Below are positions 41,504 to 51,075 of a stretch of 64,000 nt of DNA, in pieces (the first letter of the stretch is position 1; each line of letters begins with the position of its first letter). Source of the stretch: Xenorhabdus beddingii (GTDB lineage Bacteria; Pseudomonadota; Gammaproteobacteria; Enterobacterales; Enterobacteriaceae); contig NZ_MUBK01000022.1 of the NCBI RefSeq assembly GCF_002127545.1, positions 21,426-85,425 of the forward strand, given 5' to 3'. Both the position numbers and the translations under genes were made by a program. The notes under the pieces are model-generated. The model was not told the origin of the DNA, ran no database searches, and worked only from the letters and a program-made list of their open reading frames with translations.

Positions 41504-41619
41504 ATGCATCCTAAACGTTACGTGCACATTGGCCAGATGATGGCATGTATCAGAGAAAAGAAAGCATATTGCCCGAAGAGGAACAGCAAAGAATGCTGTT
41601 CGACGGAGACATCGCATGA
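41504..41619 (+). pseudogene. trmH: trmH (spoU) remnant: N-terminus and C-terminal piece with the centre deleted
   Basis: Where E. coli has trmH between spoT and recG, only 116 bases remain. ATG at 41504 begins MHPKRYVHIGQMM, the TrmH start. Then, in another frame, GMYQRKESILPEEEQQRMLF continues as the later part of TrmH (NAGMY..LPEAEQQRLLFEGG in E. coli, from memory). The roughly 170 central codons with the SPOUT knot and SAM site are gone, and the two pieces are out of frame. TrmH makes Gm18 in tRNA, so that activity should be lost unless supplied elsewhere. The remnant still ends with TGA overlapping the recG ATG. Confidence 0.85.
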
Positions 41620-43697
41620 AAGGCCAACTACTTGATGCCATCCCCTTAACCACCCTGCGTGGTGTTGGAGCCAGTCAGGTCACTAAACTCGCCAAATTAG
41701 GGTTGGTCAATCTACAGGATTTGCTGCTGCACCTGCCCCTGCGTTACGAGGATCAAACCCGCCTGTATACCATCAATGAGTTGCTGCCCGGCATTTATGC
41801 CACGGTGACAGGTGAGGTATTGCGCACGCATGTCGCTTTCGGGCGTCGGCGTATCATGACCTGCCAAATCAGTGATGGAACAGGCATATTGACCTTACGT
41901 TTCTTCAATTTTACGGCTGCCATGAAAAATAATCTGGCCGAAGGGAAACACGTCGTTGCCTATGGTGAGATCCGTCGCGGGAATCAAGGGCCAGAAATCA
42001 TTCATCCTGAATATAAAGTTCAGCAACACGCAGAGCGTGTTCAGTTGCAAGAGACGTTAACGCCCATCTATCCCACCACCGAGGGAGTACGCCAAACAAC
42101 ACTGCGCAAGTTGATCGAACAGGCATTAGCGCTATTGAATGCCTGTGCCATTAATGAATTGCTGCCGGAAGAATTCAGCCGGAAGATGATCAGCCTGCCT
42201 GATGCATTGCATACGTTGCATCGTCCCCCACCGGATATTTCTCTGACCGATTTGGAAAATGGCCGGCACCCGGCTCAACGCAGGTTAATTCTGGAAGAAT
42301 TGCTGGCACATCATTTAAGTATGCTGGCGGTCAGGGCAGGAACCCAGCGCTTTCACGCCCAACCGCTCACGGCGGATAATTCACTGAAACAACGGCTTCT
42401 CAGCCAATTACCCTTCTCTCCAACAGGCGCGCAAGCCCGGGTTGTTGCAGAAATAGAACATGATCTGGAAAAAAACGTTCCCATGATGCGCCTGATCCAA
42501 GGGGATGTCGGGTCGGGTAAAACGCTGGTGGCCGCTTTGGCGGCCGTTCGTGCCATTGTTCACGGCAAGCAAGTTGCGCTGATGGCGCCCACTGAACTGT
42601 TGGCAGAGCAACATGCCAATACTTTCCGCCAATGGCTTGAGCCGCTCGGCATACAGGTCGGCTGGCTGGCGGGCAAGCAGAAAGGCAAGGCGCGTCAGGC
42701 ACAACAAGAGGCGATTGCGAGTGGTCAAGTCAGCATGGTTGTCGGCACTCATGCAATGTTTCAGCAACAGGTTAAATTCGCAGGGTTGGCACTGGTTATC
42801 ATCGATGAACAACACCGGTTTGGTGTTCATCAACGCCTCGCATTATGGGAGAAAGGCCGGGAGCAAGGCTTCCATCCTCACCAATTGATCATGACAGCGA
42901 CCCCTATTCCGCGCACATTAGCCATGACCGCTTATGCGGATCTGGATACCTCCATCATTGATGAACTCCCGCCGGGGCGCACGCCAGTCACCACGGTAGC
43001 GATCCCGGATACCCGCCGCAACGACATTATTCAACGCATCAAAAGCGCCTGTCTGGATGAAGGGCGTCAGGCTTATTGGGTGTGTACTCTGATCGAAGAG
43101 TCTGAGGTGCTGGAAGCACAGGCAGCGCAGGCAACCAGTGAAGAGCTGGCACAGGCATTGCCGGAGCTGAAAATCGGTTTAGTGCATGGACGAATGAAAC
43201 CGGCAGAAAAGCAAAGCATCATGGAGGCGTTCAAGCAAGGTGAATTACAATTGTTGGTCGCCACGACAGTCATTGAAGTCGGCGTCGATGTCCCCAATGC
43301 CAGCCTGATGATCATCGATAACCCCGAACGTTTGGGCTTGGCCCAATTGCATCAGCTTCGTGGACGTGTCGGGCGTGGTGCCATCGCTTCACACTGTGTC
43401 CTGCTCTATAAAACCCCGCTGACCCATACAGCCAGAATACGCCTGCAAGTTTTACGGGATAGTAACGACGGTTTTGTGATTGCCCAGAAAGATCTGGAGA
43501 TTCGCGGGCCGGGGGAATTATTGGGCACACGCCAAACCGGTAATGCAGAATTCAAGATCGCGGATTTATTGCGGGATCAAAATATGTTGCCGGAAGTGCA
43601 ACGCATTGCCCGCTATCTCCACCAGCACTATCCTGAACATGCCAAGGCGTTGATTGAGCGCTGGCTGCCAGAGCGCTCACAATATAGCCATGCCTAA
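41616..43697 (+). CDS. recG: ATP-dependent DNA helicase RecG
   Basis: Encodes 693 residues, the E. coli length. The N-terminal wedge domain has LLHLPLRYEDQTRLYTINEL; helicase motifs are GDVGSGKT (Walker A), DEQHRFG (Walker B) and TATPIPRTLAM, then VGVDVPNASLMIIDNPERLG and QLRGRVGRG. RecG reverses stalled forks and branch-migrates Holliday junctions. The ATG overlaps the trmH remnant stop (ATGA), so coupling to the remaining leader may still set its translation. Confidence 0.97.
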   Translation: MKGQLLDAIPLTTLRGVGASQVTKLAKLGLVNLQDLLLHLPLRYEDQTRLYTINELLPGIYATVTGEVLRTHVAFGRRRIMTCQISDGTGILTLRFFNFTAAMKNNLAEGKHVVAYGEIRRGNQGPEIIHPEYKVQQHAERVQLQETLTPIYPTTEGVRQTTLRKLIEQALALLNACAINELLPEEFSRKMISLPDALHTLHRPPPDISLTDLENGRHPAQRRLILEELLAHHLSMLAVRAGTQRFHAQPLTADNSLKQRLLSQLPFSPTGAQARVVAEIEHDLEKNVPMMRLIQGDVGSGKTLVAALAAVRAIVHGKQVALMAPTELLAEQHANTFRQWLEPLGIQVGWLAGKQKGKARQAQQEAIASGQVSMVVGTHAMFQQQVKFAGLALVIIDEQHRFGVHQRLALWEKGREQGFHPHQLIMTATPIPRTLAMTAYADLDTSIIDELPPGRTPVTTVAIPDTRRNDIIQRIKSACLDEGRQAYWVCTLIEESEVLEAQAAQATSEELAQALPELKIGLVHGRMKPAEKQSIMEAFKQGELQLLVATTVIEVGVDVPNASLMIIDNPERLGLAQLHQLRGRVGRGAIASHCVLLYKTPLTHTARIRLQVLRDSNDGFVIAQKDLEIRGPGELLGTRQTGNAEFKIADLLRDQNMLPEVQRIARYLHQHYPEHAKALIERWLPERSQYSHA

Positions 43698-43740
43698 ATG
43701 CCGGTGGAAAGAGTGCCAATGAAAAACCAATAAAATAAAA

Positions 43741-43771
43741 AAATGCCGCTGAAATGTTCAGCGGCATTTTT
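43741..43771. terminator. Bidirectional terminator between recG and gltS
   Basis: Perfect 12-base arms AAATGCCGCTGA / TCAGCGGCATTT with a five-base loop, an A-run on the left and T-run on the right, between convergent recG and gltS. Confidence 0.92.
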
Positions 43772-43807
43772 AGCCAAGCTATCCGGCCGTATCACCAACG
43801 GATCAAA

Positions 43808-45022
43808 TTAACCGGTGATAGAGGGAAACACGGGCAGCAACAAATACATTTTAATCACCGCCGCGTTAACGATATCAATAAAGAATGCCCCCACCATCGG
43901 CACAAGTAAGAATGCGACGTGAGATGGCCCGAAACGGTCAGTAATCGCCTGCATATTTGCGATGGCCGTTGGCGTCGCCCCCAAGCCAAAACCACAGTGG
44001 CCGGCGGCCAGTACTGCTGCGTCATAATTCTTGCCCATCACGCGATAAGTGACGAAAACCGCGTACAAAGCCATAACTACCGCCTGAACAGAAAGAATAA
44101 TCAGCATCGGCAGTGCAAGGGAAGCCAACTGCCACAGTTTCAGGCTCATTAGCGCCATAGCCAAAAACAGTGACAAACTCACGTTACCCAATACAGAAAC
44201 CGCTCGGTCAAATACCCGATAAAAACCCAGTAATGACAGGCCATTACTGAGGATCACCCCAACAAACAGGACACACACAAACGTCGGCATTTCAAAGGCT
44301 GTGCCCTGCAACTGTTTCTCAATAAAACTGCCGGCCAATAAGCAAATGGAAATCATGGCTATCGTTTCCACCATCACTAATGGCGTGATAAGGCGACCCG
44401 TATAGGGTTTTTCAAACGCAGTCGGGATCTCAGTATCATCCGCGCCCAAACCGGGTGTTTTGGTATTTTTGACCAGAAAACGCGCCACCGGGCCACCAAT
44501 CAACCCACCCAAGACCAGACCGAATGTCGCACATGCCATGGCGACTTCCGTCGCATTTTCAAAGCCGTAGCGCTCTGTGAATACTTTACCCCATGCAGCA
44601 CCTGTTCCGTGCCCACCAGAAAGTGTAATGGAACCCGCCAGCAGCCCCATCAGTGGGTCAAGGCCAAGCATTTTCGCCAATGCGATGCCCACAGTGTTTT
44701 GCACCAATAACAGGCCAACCACCACGAAGACAAAAATAACCAGATATTTTCCGCCTGCTTTCAGGCTGGCAAGGTTAGCGTTCAAGCCGATGGTGGCAAA
44801 AAACGTCAACATAAGGGGAACTTGGAGGGATAAATCAAAACCGACTTCCCAACCTGAGAATTGTTTTACCACCAGTAGAACTAAAGCGACCAATAACCCA
44901 CCTGCGACGGGTTCAGGGATCGTACATTTCCCAAGGAATGGGACTGATTGTACAAGTTTTCTTCCTAGTAACAAAACAAGTGTGGCAGCAACGAGCGTGC
45001 CATAAATATCCAAATGATACAT
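43808..45022 (-). CDS. gltS: Sodium/glutamate symporter GltS
   Basis: Encodes 404 residues (E. coli 401). About ten membrane helices in two inverted halves, each with a G-rich reentrant loop (LSGGHGTGAAWGKVF and CGFGLGATPTAIANM), the family hallmark. It imports glutamate with sodium. It is convergent with recG and divergent from xanP, which has a PurR box in the shared 241-base spacer. Confidence 0.97.
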   Translation of the reverse strand: MYHLDIYGTLVAATLVLLLGRKLVQSVPFLGKCTIPEPVAGGLLVALVLLVVKQFSGWEVGFDLSLQVPLMLTFFATIGLNANLASLKAGGKYLVIFVFVVVGLLLVQNTVGIALAKMLGLDPLMGLLAGSITLSGGHGTGAAWGKVFTERYGFENATEVAMACATFGLVLGGLIGGPVARFLVKNTKTPGLGADDTEIPTAFEKPYTGRLITPLVMVETIAMISICLLAGSFIEKQLQGTAFEMPTFVCVLFVGVILSNGLSLLGFYRVFDRAVSVLGNVSLSLFLAMALMSLKLWQLASLALPMLIILSVQAVVMALYAVFVTYRVMGKNYDAAVLAAGHCGFGLGATPTAIANMQAITDRFGPSHVAFLLVPMVGAFFIDIVNAAVIKMYLLLPVFPSITG

Positions 45023-45195
45023 TTATGTACCCCATCTATTGTTAAAATTATGTGAACTTAATGTGACGTTATAATCATCCTATAAAAACGCCAAGAGCAG
45101 GTAAGGATTGGATTAGAAAGAAAATTATTAATAAACACAAGTTAAAATATTTAAAAATGTGACGAAATTAAGCTGCATTTCTTTATGAAAACTTT

Positions 45196-45211
45196 ACGCA
45201 AACGATTGCTT
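45196..45211. promoter_or_regulatory. PurR box upstream of xanP
   Basis: ACGCAAACGATTGCTT fits the PurR consensus ANGCAANCGNTTNCNT at every fixed position and lies 53 bases before the xanP start. It predicts purine repression of the xanthine permease. gltS is on the other side and could also be affected. Confidence 0.8.
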
Positions 45212-45263
45212 TAATGATAAAGATCATTAAAATGCGTTTTTTTCCCCTCTGGAATTTCGCTAC

Positions 45264-46649
45264 ATGGTCAATTTAACCCGTGAATCCAATTCATCAGAAG
45301 TTCCCGACAAATCAGACAATGAACTGATCTATCGCCTCGAAGATAAACCGCCTCTCCCACATGCTTTATTTGCGGCTTGTCAACATTTGCTGGCCATGTT
45401 TGTTGCTGTTATTACCCCGGCGATGTTGATTTGTCAGGCACTCGGACTGCCTGAGCAAGATACGCAGCGCATTATCAGTATGTCCCTGTTCGCCTCAGGT
45501 CTGGCATCACTGATTCAAATTCGCTCCTGGGGACCAATAGGTTCTGGCTTGCTTTCCATTCAGGGAACCAGTTTTAATTTCGTTGCCCCACTTATTATGG
45601 GTGGCATGGCGCTGAAGAATGGCGGAGCGGATGTGCCGACTATGATGGCTGCCCTGTTCGGCACGTTGATGGTGGCTGCAATGACCGAGGTACTGCTCTC
45701 CCGTATACTGCATCTGGCGCGACGGGTCATTACCCCTCTGGTATCCGGTATCGTGGTCATGATTATCGGCCTGTCACTGATCCAAGTTGGATTGACGTCG
45801 ATTGGTGGGGGTTACGCTGCCATTCAGAATGGAACATTTGGCGCGTCCGAGAATCTGCTGCTGGCAGGGGTTGTGCTGGCTGTTATTGTATTGCTAAATC
45901 GCCAGAGTAACCCTTATCTGCGCGTCGCCTCTCTGGTGATTGCCATGGCTGTGGGCTATTTGGTGGCCTGGTACATGGACATGCTGCCCCTTTCGATACC
46001 CAAGGAAAACACACCGATCATCACCGTTCCTTCACCGCTCTACTATGGCCTCTCTTTTGACTGGAATTTGCTGATCCCGCTTATTCTGATTTTTATGGTG
46101 ACGTCTCTGGAAACCATTGGTGACATCACGGCAACCTCAGATGTCTCAGAGCAGCCGGTCAGTGGCCCGCTATATATGAAACGCATCAAGGGAGGCGTAC
46201 TGGCAAATGGCCTCAATTCGATGGTTTCGGCGGTATTCAACACGTTTCCAAACTCCTGCTTTGGTCAGAATAATGGCGTGATTCAACTTACTGGTGTTGC
46301 CAGTCGTCATGTCGGTTACATGATTGCTTCCATGTTGATTCTGTTGGGATTGTTCCCTGCGGTGGCTGGTTTTGTGCAACATATTCCTGAACCGATTCTG
46401 GGAGGAGCAACGCTTGTTATGTTTGGAACTATCGCCGCTTCTGGCATCAGAATCGTTTCCCGTGAGCCGCTGAATCGCCGGGCGATTATGATTATCGCAT
46501 TGTCGCTGGCCGTGGGTTTAGGCGTTTCCCAGCAGCCGCTGATTTTGCAGTTTGCACCTGATTGGGTGAAGAACCTGCTCTCCTCTGGTATCGCCGCAGG
46601 TGGCCTGACTGCCATTTTACTGAACCTGATTTTCCCTCAAGAAAAATAG
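45264..46649 (+). CDS. xanP: Xanthine:H+ symporter XanP (NCS2 family)
   Basis: Encodes 461 residues (E. coli 463). NCS2 signatures are clear: [34 protein letters not shown] and [20 protein letters not shown] (the NAT signature). Fourteen membrane segments are expected. In E. coli it imports xanthine with high affinity. The PurR box ahead of it ties expression to purine status. A strong terminator follows. Confidence 0.95.
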   Translation: MVNLTRESNSSEVPDKSDNELIYRLEDKPPLPHALFAACQHLLAMFVAVITPAMLICQALGLPEQDTQRIISMSLFASGLASLIQIRSWGPIGSGLLSIQGTSFNFVAPLIMGGMALKNGGADVPTMMAALFGTLMVAAMTEVLLSRILHLARRVITPLVSGIVVMIIGLSLIQVGLTSIGGGYAAIQNGTFGASENLLLAGVVLAVIVLLNRQSNPYLRVASLVIAMAVGYLVAWYMDMLPLSIPKENTPIITVPSPLYYGLSFDWNLLIPLILIFMVTSLETIGDITATSDVSEQPVSGPLYMKRIKGGVLANGLNSMVSAVFNTFPNSCFGQNNGVIQLTGVASRHVGYMIASMLILLGLFPAVAGFVQHIPEPILGGATLVMFGTIAASGIRIVSREPLNRRAIMIIALSLAVGLGVSQQPLILQFAPDWVKNLLSSGIAAGGLTAILLNLIFPQEK

Positions 46650-46677
46650 CCAATAGGTTTGGATGCTTTTTGTGTCC

Positions 46678-46705
46678 CTCCCGCTATCGCAGCGGGAGTT
46701 TTTTT
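46678..46705 (+). terminator. Terminator after xanP
   Basis: Stem CTCCCGCT / AGCGGGAG with a five-base loop followed by seven T residues, 28 bases after the xanP stop. Confidence 0.92.
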
Positions 46706-46866
46706 GCCCTTTCTTGCACACATTTTTTGCATTCACTGTGCGGAGTGATTCGCAATATCGGCATTAACGCATGCCTAAATACACCAAATAATGTTTTTGG
46801 CTTGAGAGCCTGGCCATTTTGCGGCATAAAAGGATTTCTATCAGGAAGCTATGCTGAGGTGCATTT

Positions 46867-48654
46867 ATGAAGTGGTTAGGGAAATTGTTTGTCACTCTGC
46901 TATTACTGTTGATTCTGACAATGATAGTCGTCTATGTTGTTATTCAGACCCACTGGGGAGCTAAACAGCTAAGTCAATGGATCAGCAAGCAGGGGCATTA
47001 TCAAATCAGCATTGCAAGCATCAGTCATAGTTGGTTGCAGCCGGCCACCCTGACACTCAAACATGCAGATATCAGTGATAAACAAAGCCCTTTTTCACTG
47101 AGCGCCGATACCATCAACCTTGATTTTAAGTGGCCGCACCTCCTGACACTCCAGAATCTTCATCGCCTGACACTGCAAGAAGGCACCTTGATACTGTCAG
47201 GAAACCCATTTCATCCCCTCTTACAAGCTGATATTTTGCAACTTAACCAGATGAATGTTCAGTTAAACACTCCGAATGCTAACATTCAGGGGGAGAATAT
47301 CACTGGCGGCATTGCACCCTGGAACCCTGCCGTGGGGAACCCGCTGGGTAATGGAAAGTATCAATTCAGCGCGACTGCACTCCGTTTAAATGGCATTCCG
47401 GTTGAAGATGTTGTTATGCAGGGTCGTTATCAGGATAGAACCCTGACCATTGACTCTTTTGGTGCAACATTTCTGCGTGGTGCGATTTCTGGCGATGGTC
47501 AGCGGCGGCCAGACGGCAGTTGGAAATGGAACAATATCCTGATCAGCGATATTCGCTGGCAATCCCCGCTGACAATGGACTCATTGCAGGAAAAACTCAG
47601 CCATCTTCCCGCCATTTATGTTAAAGACCTCAATATCACCAATGCCAAGCTGCAAGGTTCAAACTGGTCGGTTGATTATTTGGATAGCACCATCAAAAAC
47701 TTGGGGTTGGTTAATGGTCGTTGGGATGCAGAAGAGGGATTGGTAGATTTTAATGCCATGAACATGATGTTCAATAACGCACAGTTCAGCGATATTTTGG
47801 GGAAACTCCGTTTCTCTGGTGATATTTTTACCATTGCCAACCTGACAACCCATTATCAAAAAGGCTTGTTTAACATCCAATCGCAATGGGATCGCAAAAA
47901 CCGCCAACTGACTATCAAAGACAGTTCTGTAACCGGATTACTTTATACTCTCCCCTCAGAATGGCTTAACGATGTCAAGAAACCCGCACCAGAATGGATT
48001 TCAGGACTGAAACTGAATAACATTACCCTCAATAATACGTTGCTGATTGATACCAATCCCCGTTTCCCATTCCAGCTCACCACCCTCTCAGGCCATATTG
48101 ATACGATGGATATCCTGAAAAATGGTGAATGGGGATTGTGGAATGGTCAGGCCTATTTGCAAGCGGCGGGAGGAACATTCAACAAAATTGAGATCACACG
48201 CCCTTATCTGCAACTACACGCAACAGATAACAAGATAACCCTTGATAAATTGGATGCTTTCACAAGTGATGGGTTATTGAAACTGACCGGAACTGCCGAG
48301 AAACACACGGCTCAGACCCCGTTCAATCTCAATTTCAAAGGCATGAACACGGATTTGAACATCCTGCCACAATGGGGTTGGGCACCGCTCAATCTTCGCG
48401 GAGAAGGGAATTTTTCGCTGGCTATCACTGGTGACCTCTCTGCTGATGATCTTAAAAGCACAATCAATGGCACATTGAATGCCGAAGATAAATCATCAGA
48501 CAAAGAGTCACAATCCATTGAGCAAGGTTTGATATCAACGAGTCGCTGCGCTCCGGTAGCGCACTCTCCTGCCGATAATACGGATACAGGGCAGCCTACA
48601 ATCAATAATCCCTCTACAACAGAGAGTCAAACCTGCGCAAAAATCAAGCTGTAG
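46867..48654 (+). CDS. yicH: AsmA-family protein YicH
   Basis: Encodes 595 residues (E. coli YicH 569). A single N-terminal membrane helix (residues 6-27) is followed by a large beta-rich periplasmic part: the AsmA N-domain ([36 protein letters not shown]) and C-terminal repeats such as [18 protein letters not shown] and [16 protein letters not shown]. AsmA-like proteins are thought to bridge lipids between membranes. The last 40 or so residues are polar and low in similarity. The 3' end overlaps fabY by 11 bases, convergent. Confidence 0.9.
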   Translation: MKWLGKLFVTLLLLLILTMIVVYVVIQTHWGAKQLSQWISKQGHYQISIASISHSWLQPATLTLKHADISDKQSPFSLSADTINLDFKWPHLLTLQNLHRLTLQEGTLILSGNPFHPLLQADILQLNQMNVQLNTPNANIQGENITGGIAPWNPAVGNPLGNGKYQFSATALRLNGIPVEDVVMQGRYQDRTLTIDSFGATFLRGAISGDGQRRPDGSWKWNNILISDIRWQSPLTMDSLQEKLSHLPAIYVKDLNITNAKLQGSNWSVDYLDSTIKNLGLVNGRWDAEEGLVDFNAMNMMFNNAQFSDILGKLRFSGDIFTIANLTTHYQKGLFNIQSQWDRKNRQLTIKDSSVTGLLYTLPSEWLNDVKKPAPEWISGLKLNNITLNNTLLIDTNPRFPFQLTTLSGHIDTMDILKNGEWGLWNGQAYLQAAGGTFNKIEITRPYLQLHATDNKITLDKLDAFTSDGLLKLTGTAEKHTAQTPFNLNFKGMNTDLNILPQWGWAPLNLRGEGNFSLAITGDLSADDLKSTINGTLNAEDKSSDKESQSIEQGLISTSRCAPVAHSPADNTDTGQPTINNPSTTESQTCAKIKL

Positions 48655-49561
48655 CAAAACGTTCAGGAGGCAGAACAAGATAAGTACCGGTGAACACGCT
48701 ACCAATGCCGTGTTCACCGCTAACCTGCACTTCCAGTTTCACCCGCGCTTTGTTGCCTCTGGCAAGACGGGCCAGATCACCGCTCATGTTATTGAAATCC
48801 GCTGTTGCACTGGGGCGCCCTATAATCGGCTGTCGGTAGCGTATATTGGCATCCACCAGAATGATATCGCCCCCCAATTGGCGTTCCTGAAGCAACAACC
48901 AAATCAGCCCCCATGCCGTTAGCGTGGCCTGTGAGAACAGGCTGCCCGCAAAAATGGTATGGTGCGGGTTCTGGTTTCCGGCTTCCGGCATCGTGGTAAT
49001 AAAACGCTGCCCAGTATATTGAGTGATACGAAGCCCCATCTTTTCACTCAGGGGAATATGCTTATACCATGCCTGCTGTAATTCTGCGCACCAGTCAGGG
49101 CGATGCAAAATATCATCAAGGCTCATTATGGGCTTGATCATGAGAAAATGGTTAATGGGCAACGCCTTGGCACCATTGATCAGACCCCGGTTTTGAAAAC
49201 CCAATTTATCGAAAAAATCAACGGCATCTTCCCGCGCGCTACAAACGACCCGCTTCACCCCTTCCTGTCTGGCGACAGATTCCAGGGCCATCGCAATCAA
49301 TGTCCCCAGCCCTTTCCGCTGGACACTGGGATGTACAGCCAGAAAACGGATAGCACCTTCATTATCCGCATTGATATATAAACGCCCAACAGCCAGCGGA
49401 TTACCATGTTCATCCACCACCATTTGATGATGAGCCATAGAATCGTAACCATCTTTCTCTGAACCGACAGGCTGGTGAAGCGGCTTACGCAGCATCTCCC
49501 AACGAAATTGGTAGTAGGTCTCCAACTCTTTTTCTGTTTGAGGTACTCTCAGGTGGTACAT
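48644..49561 (-). CDS. fabY: FabY (YiiD): GNAT plus hot-dog thioesterase, fatty-acid initiation
   Basis: Encodes 305 residues. E. coli FabY is 24 residues longer at the N-terminus; here the first methionine coincides with the internal [10 protein letters not shown]. The GNAT domain is residues 1-150 ([20 protein letters not shown] is the acetyl-CoA loop), followed by the YiiD-type hot-dog domain ([20 protein letters not shown]). It can start fatty-acid synthesis without FabH in E. coli. Order fabY-dtd-yihX matches E. coli except that yihY is missing. Confidence 0.93.
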   Translation of the reverse strand: MYHLRVPQTEKELETYYQFRWEMLRKPLHQPVGSEKDGYDSMAHHQMVVDEHGNPLAVGRLYINADNEGAIRFLAVHPSVQRKGLGTLIAMALESVARQEGVKRVVCSAREDAVDFFDKLGFQNRGLINGAKALPINHFLMIKPIMSLDDILHRPDWCAELQQAWYKHIPLSEKMGLRITQYTGQRFITTMPEAGNQNPHHTIFAGSLFSQATLTAWGLIWLLLQERQLGGDIILVDANIRYRQPIIGRPSATADFNNMSGDLARLARGNKARVKLEVQVSGEHGIGSVFTGTYLVLPPERFATA

Positions 49562-49644
49562 AGAAACAGCCCCTTCTCTTGTGTGTTGTCGAGTGTAATC
49601 AGGGAAACGTATGCAGAGCGGTGGGTTATTACCTAGAGTTGTTA

Positions 49645-50082
49645 TTACACTTGCAACCAGAAAGTCACCGGTCCGTCATTTGTCAGACTGACTTTCATCT
49701 CTGCCGCAAATTTCCCCGTTTCTGTTTTTACACCAGTTGCACGGCACTGTTCAACAAAATAGCAATAAAGTTCGTCCGCTTTTTTAGGTTCAGCCCCACC
49801 AGAAAAACTGGGTCGCAAGCCTTTCTGGGTATCTGCGGCGAGCGTAAATTGGGACACCACCAGCACACTACCTTGAGCCTGCTGAACATTGAGATTCATT
49901 CTTCCCTGCTCATCACTGAATACCCGATATCCCATGATTTTCTCGCATAGGCGCTGGGCTTTTTGCGGGTTATCGTCTTTTTCAACCCCCAGTAACACCA
50001 GTAATCCCTGTCCAATTTCCCCAATAGTTTCGCCTTCAACAACAACCTTTGCTTGTGTTACACGCTGAATCAATCCGATCAT
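49645..50082 (-). CDS. dtd: D-aminoacyl-tRNA deacylase
   Basis: Encodes 145 residues, as in E. coli. The two active-site motifs are [17 protein letters not shown] (S-Q-x-T-L) and NDGPVTFWL near the C-terminus (the Gly-cisPro motif). It removes D-amino acids, and glycine from tRNA-Ala, to keep translation chiral. It begins 76 bases from yihX; this gap contains a hairpin (CTTGCCC / GGGCAAG) and no trace of yihY. Confidence 0.96.
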   Translation of the reverse strand: MIGLIQRVTQAKVVVEGETIGEIGQGLLVLLGVEKDDNPQKAQRLCEKIMGYRVFSDEQGRMNLNVQQAQGSVLVVSQFTLAADTQKGLRPSFSGGAEPKKADELYCYFVEQCRATGVKTETGKFAAEMKVSLTNDGPVTFWLQV

Positions 50083-50158
50083 TTTTCTTGCCTGTTATCC
50101 TTGCCCTGACTGGGCAAGGAGGGTGGAATAAAACACCTTTCGTCATAAGCGAAAGAGA

Positions 50159-50776
50159 TTAAGTGTCTGTGGGAAGTGAGAAATCATGAGTTTTAAAGTA
50201 ATCAGGAACCACGTTCCTGTCGGTCACATGAATGGCATGGATACCGGATTGTTTGGCCGCTTCAACATGTTCAAGAACATCATCAAAGAATATCGCCTGA
50301 GCCGCCGTCACACCTTCAGTTTCCAGTACATATTTAAAAATGGCAGGATTCGGTTTACGCATCCCCAAATCTTGAGATAAATAAAGGAAATCTGTTGACG
50401 CTGCAATCTCAGGGTAATGCTCAGGCCAGTAATCAAAATGTAGGCGGTTTGTATTTGACAGCACAACCACACGATGCCCCTGAGCACGTAATTTATTCAT
50501 TAAGCCAATGATTTCTTGCCTGACACCAATAAAAATAGCATTCCAGCCTTCCGCGAACTGTTCAAAACTGAGCGACATCCCCATTTCATCGCACATCATT
50601 TCTGCGAATTCACGGTCACTGATTTGCCCGCATTCATGCTTTTCCATCGATTCCCCCAGTGAAAATCTTGGGGTCAATGTTGCCAGTGGTGTTCCACCCA
50701 AATTACTCCAGACAGCCAGTACTCTTTTAAAATCAATATCAATAATCACATTACCCATATCGAAAATATACAGCAT
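50159..50776 (-). CDS. yihX: HAD phosphatase YihX (alpha-D-glucose-1-phosphate phosphatase)
   Basis: Encodes 205 residues. HAD motifs: MLYIFDMGNVIIDIDFKRVL (nucleophile Asp), VVVLSNTNRLH (motif II), K in SQDLGMRKPNPAIF (motif III) and FFDDVLEHVEAAK (motif IV). In E. coli YihX dephosphorylates glucose-1-phosphate. Likely the first gene of yihX-dtd-fabY. The upstream gap to typA is about 300 bases. Confidence 0.94.
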   Translation of the reverse strand: MLYIFDMGNVIIDIDFKRVLAVWSNLGGTPLATLTPRFSLGESMEKHECGQISDREFAEMMCDEMGMSLSFEQFAEGWNAIFIGVRQEIIGLMNKLRAQGHRVVVLSNTNRLHFDYWPEHYPEIAASTDFLYLSQDLGMRKPNPAIFKYVLETEGVTAAQAIFFDDVLEHVEAAKQSGIHAIHVTDRNVVPDYFKTHDFSLPTDT

Positions 50777-50974
50777 AATCCCTCCTGACTGATGCTAATC
50801 GTTTGCTACTTTTATCATAATTTTGTTAAGAAAAAAGGTAAGAAGACAAAAAAACGAACAAATGGCTTTGTTGCTGAACAATAGTTGCATTTAGGGGATC
50901 CCACTGAAGCCCTGACTGGCTGTCGGTGTGGGTGATCAGGAAAAGGTGGCAGGGATTATGGAAAGGGGCACGAT
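50777..50974. other. Spacer yihX-typA with a possible IS-end scar
   Basis: Nearly 200 bases that include the yihX promoter region. GGCTTTGTTG near 50863 resembles the outer end of IS5/IS903-type elements, but only about ten bases match and no other end is seen, so I record it only as a possible scar. Farther right lie short direct repeats GCATTCAACCAGT (51011 and 51025). Confidence 0.35.
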
Positions 50975-51001
50975 AAAAAACTCAGGGTGCCCGAGCACCC
51001 T
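50975..51001 (-). terminator. Terminator after typA
   Basis: On the minus strand AGGGTGC-TCGG-GCACCCT is followed by GAGTTTTTT. It lies 75 bases after the typA stop. Confidence 0.88.
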
Positions 51002-51075
51002 AAGCTATGTGCATTCAACCAGTCGCATTCAACCAGTTATATGCAATCAGTTATATGCAATGCGCAGCCATGAAA

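Noticed and set aside
50860..50885. Insertion sequence end (GGCTTTGTTG) between yihX and typA
   Set aside because: Only about ten bases match an IS5/IS903-like end and no partner end or transposase piece is present.
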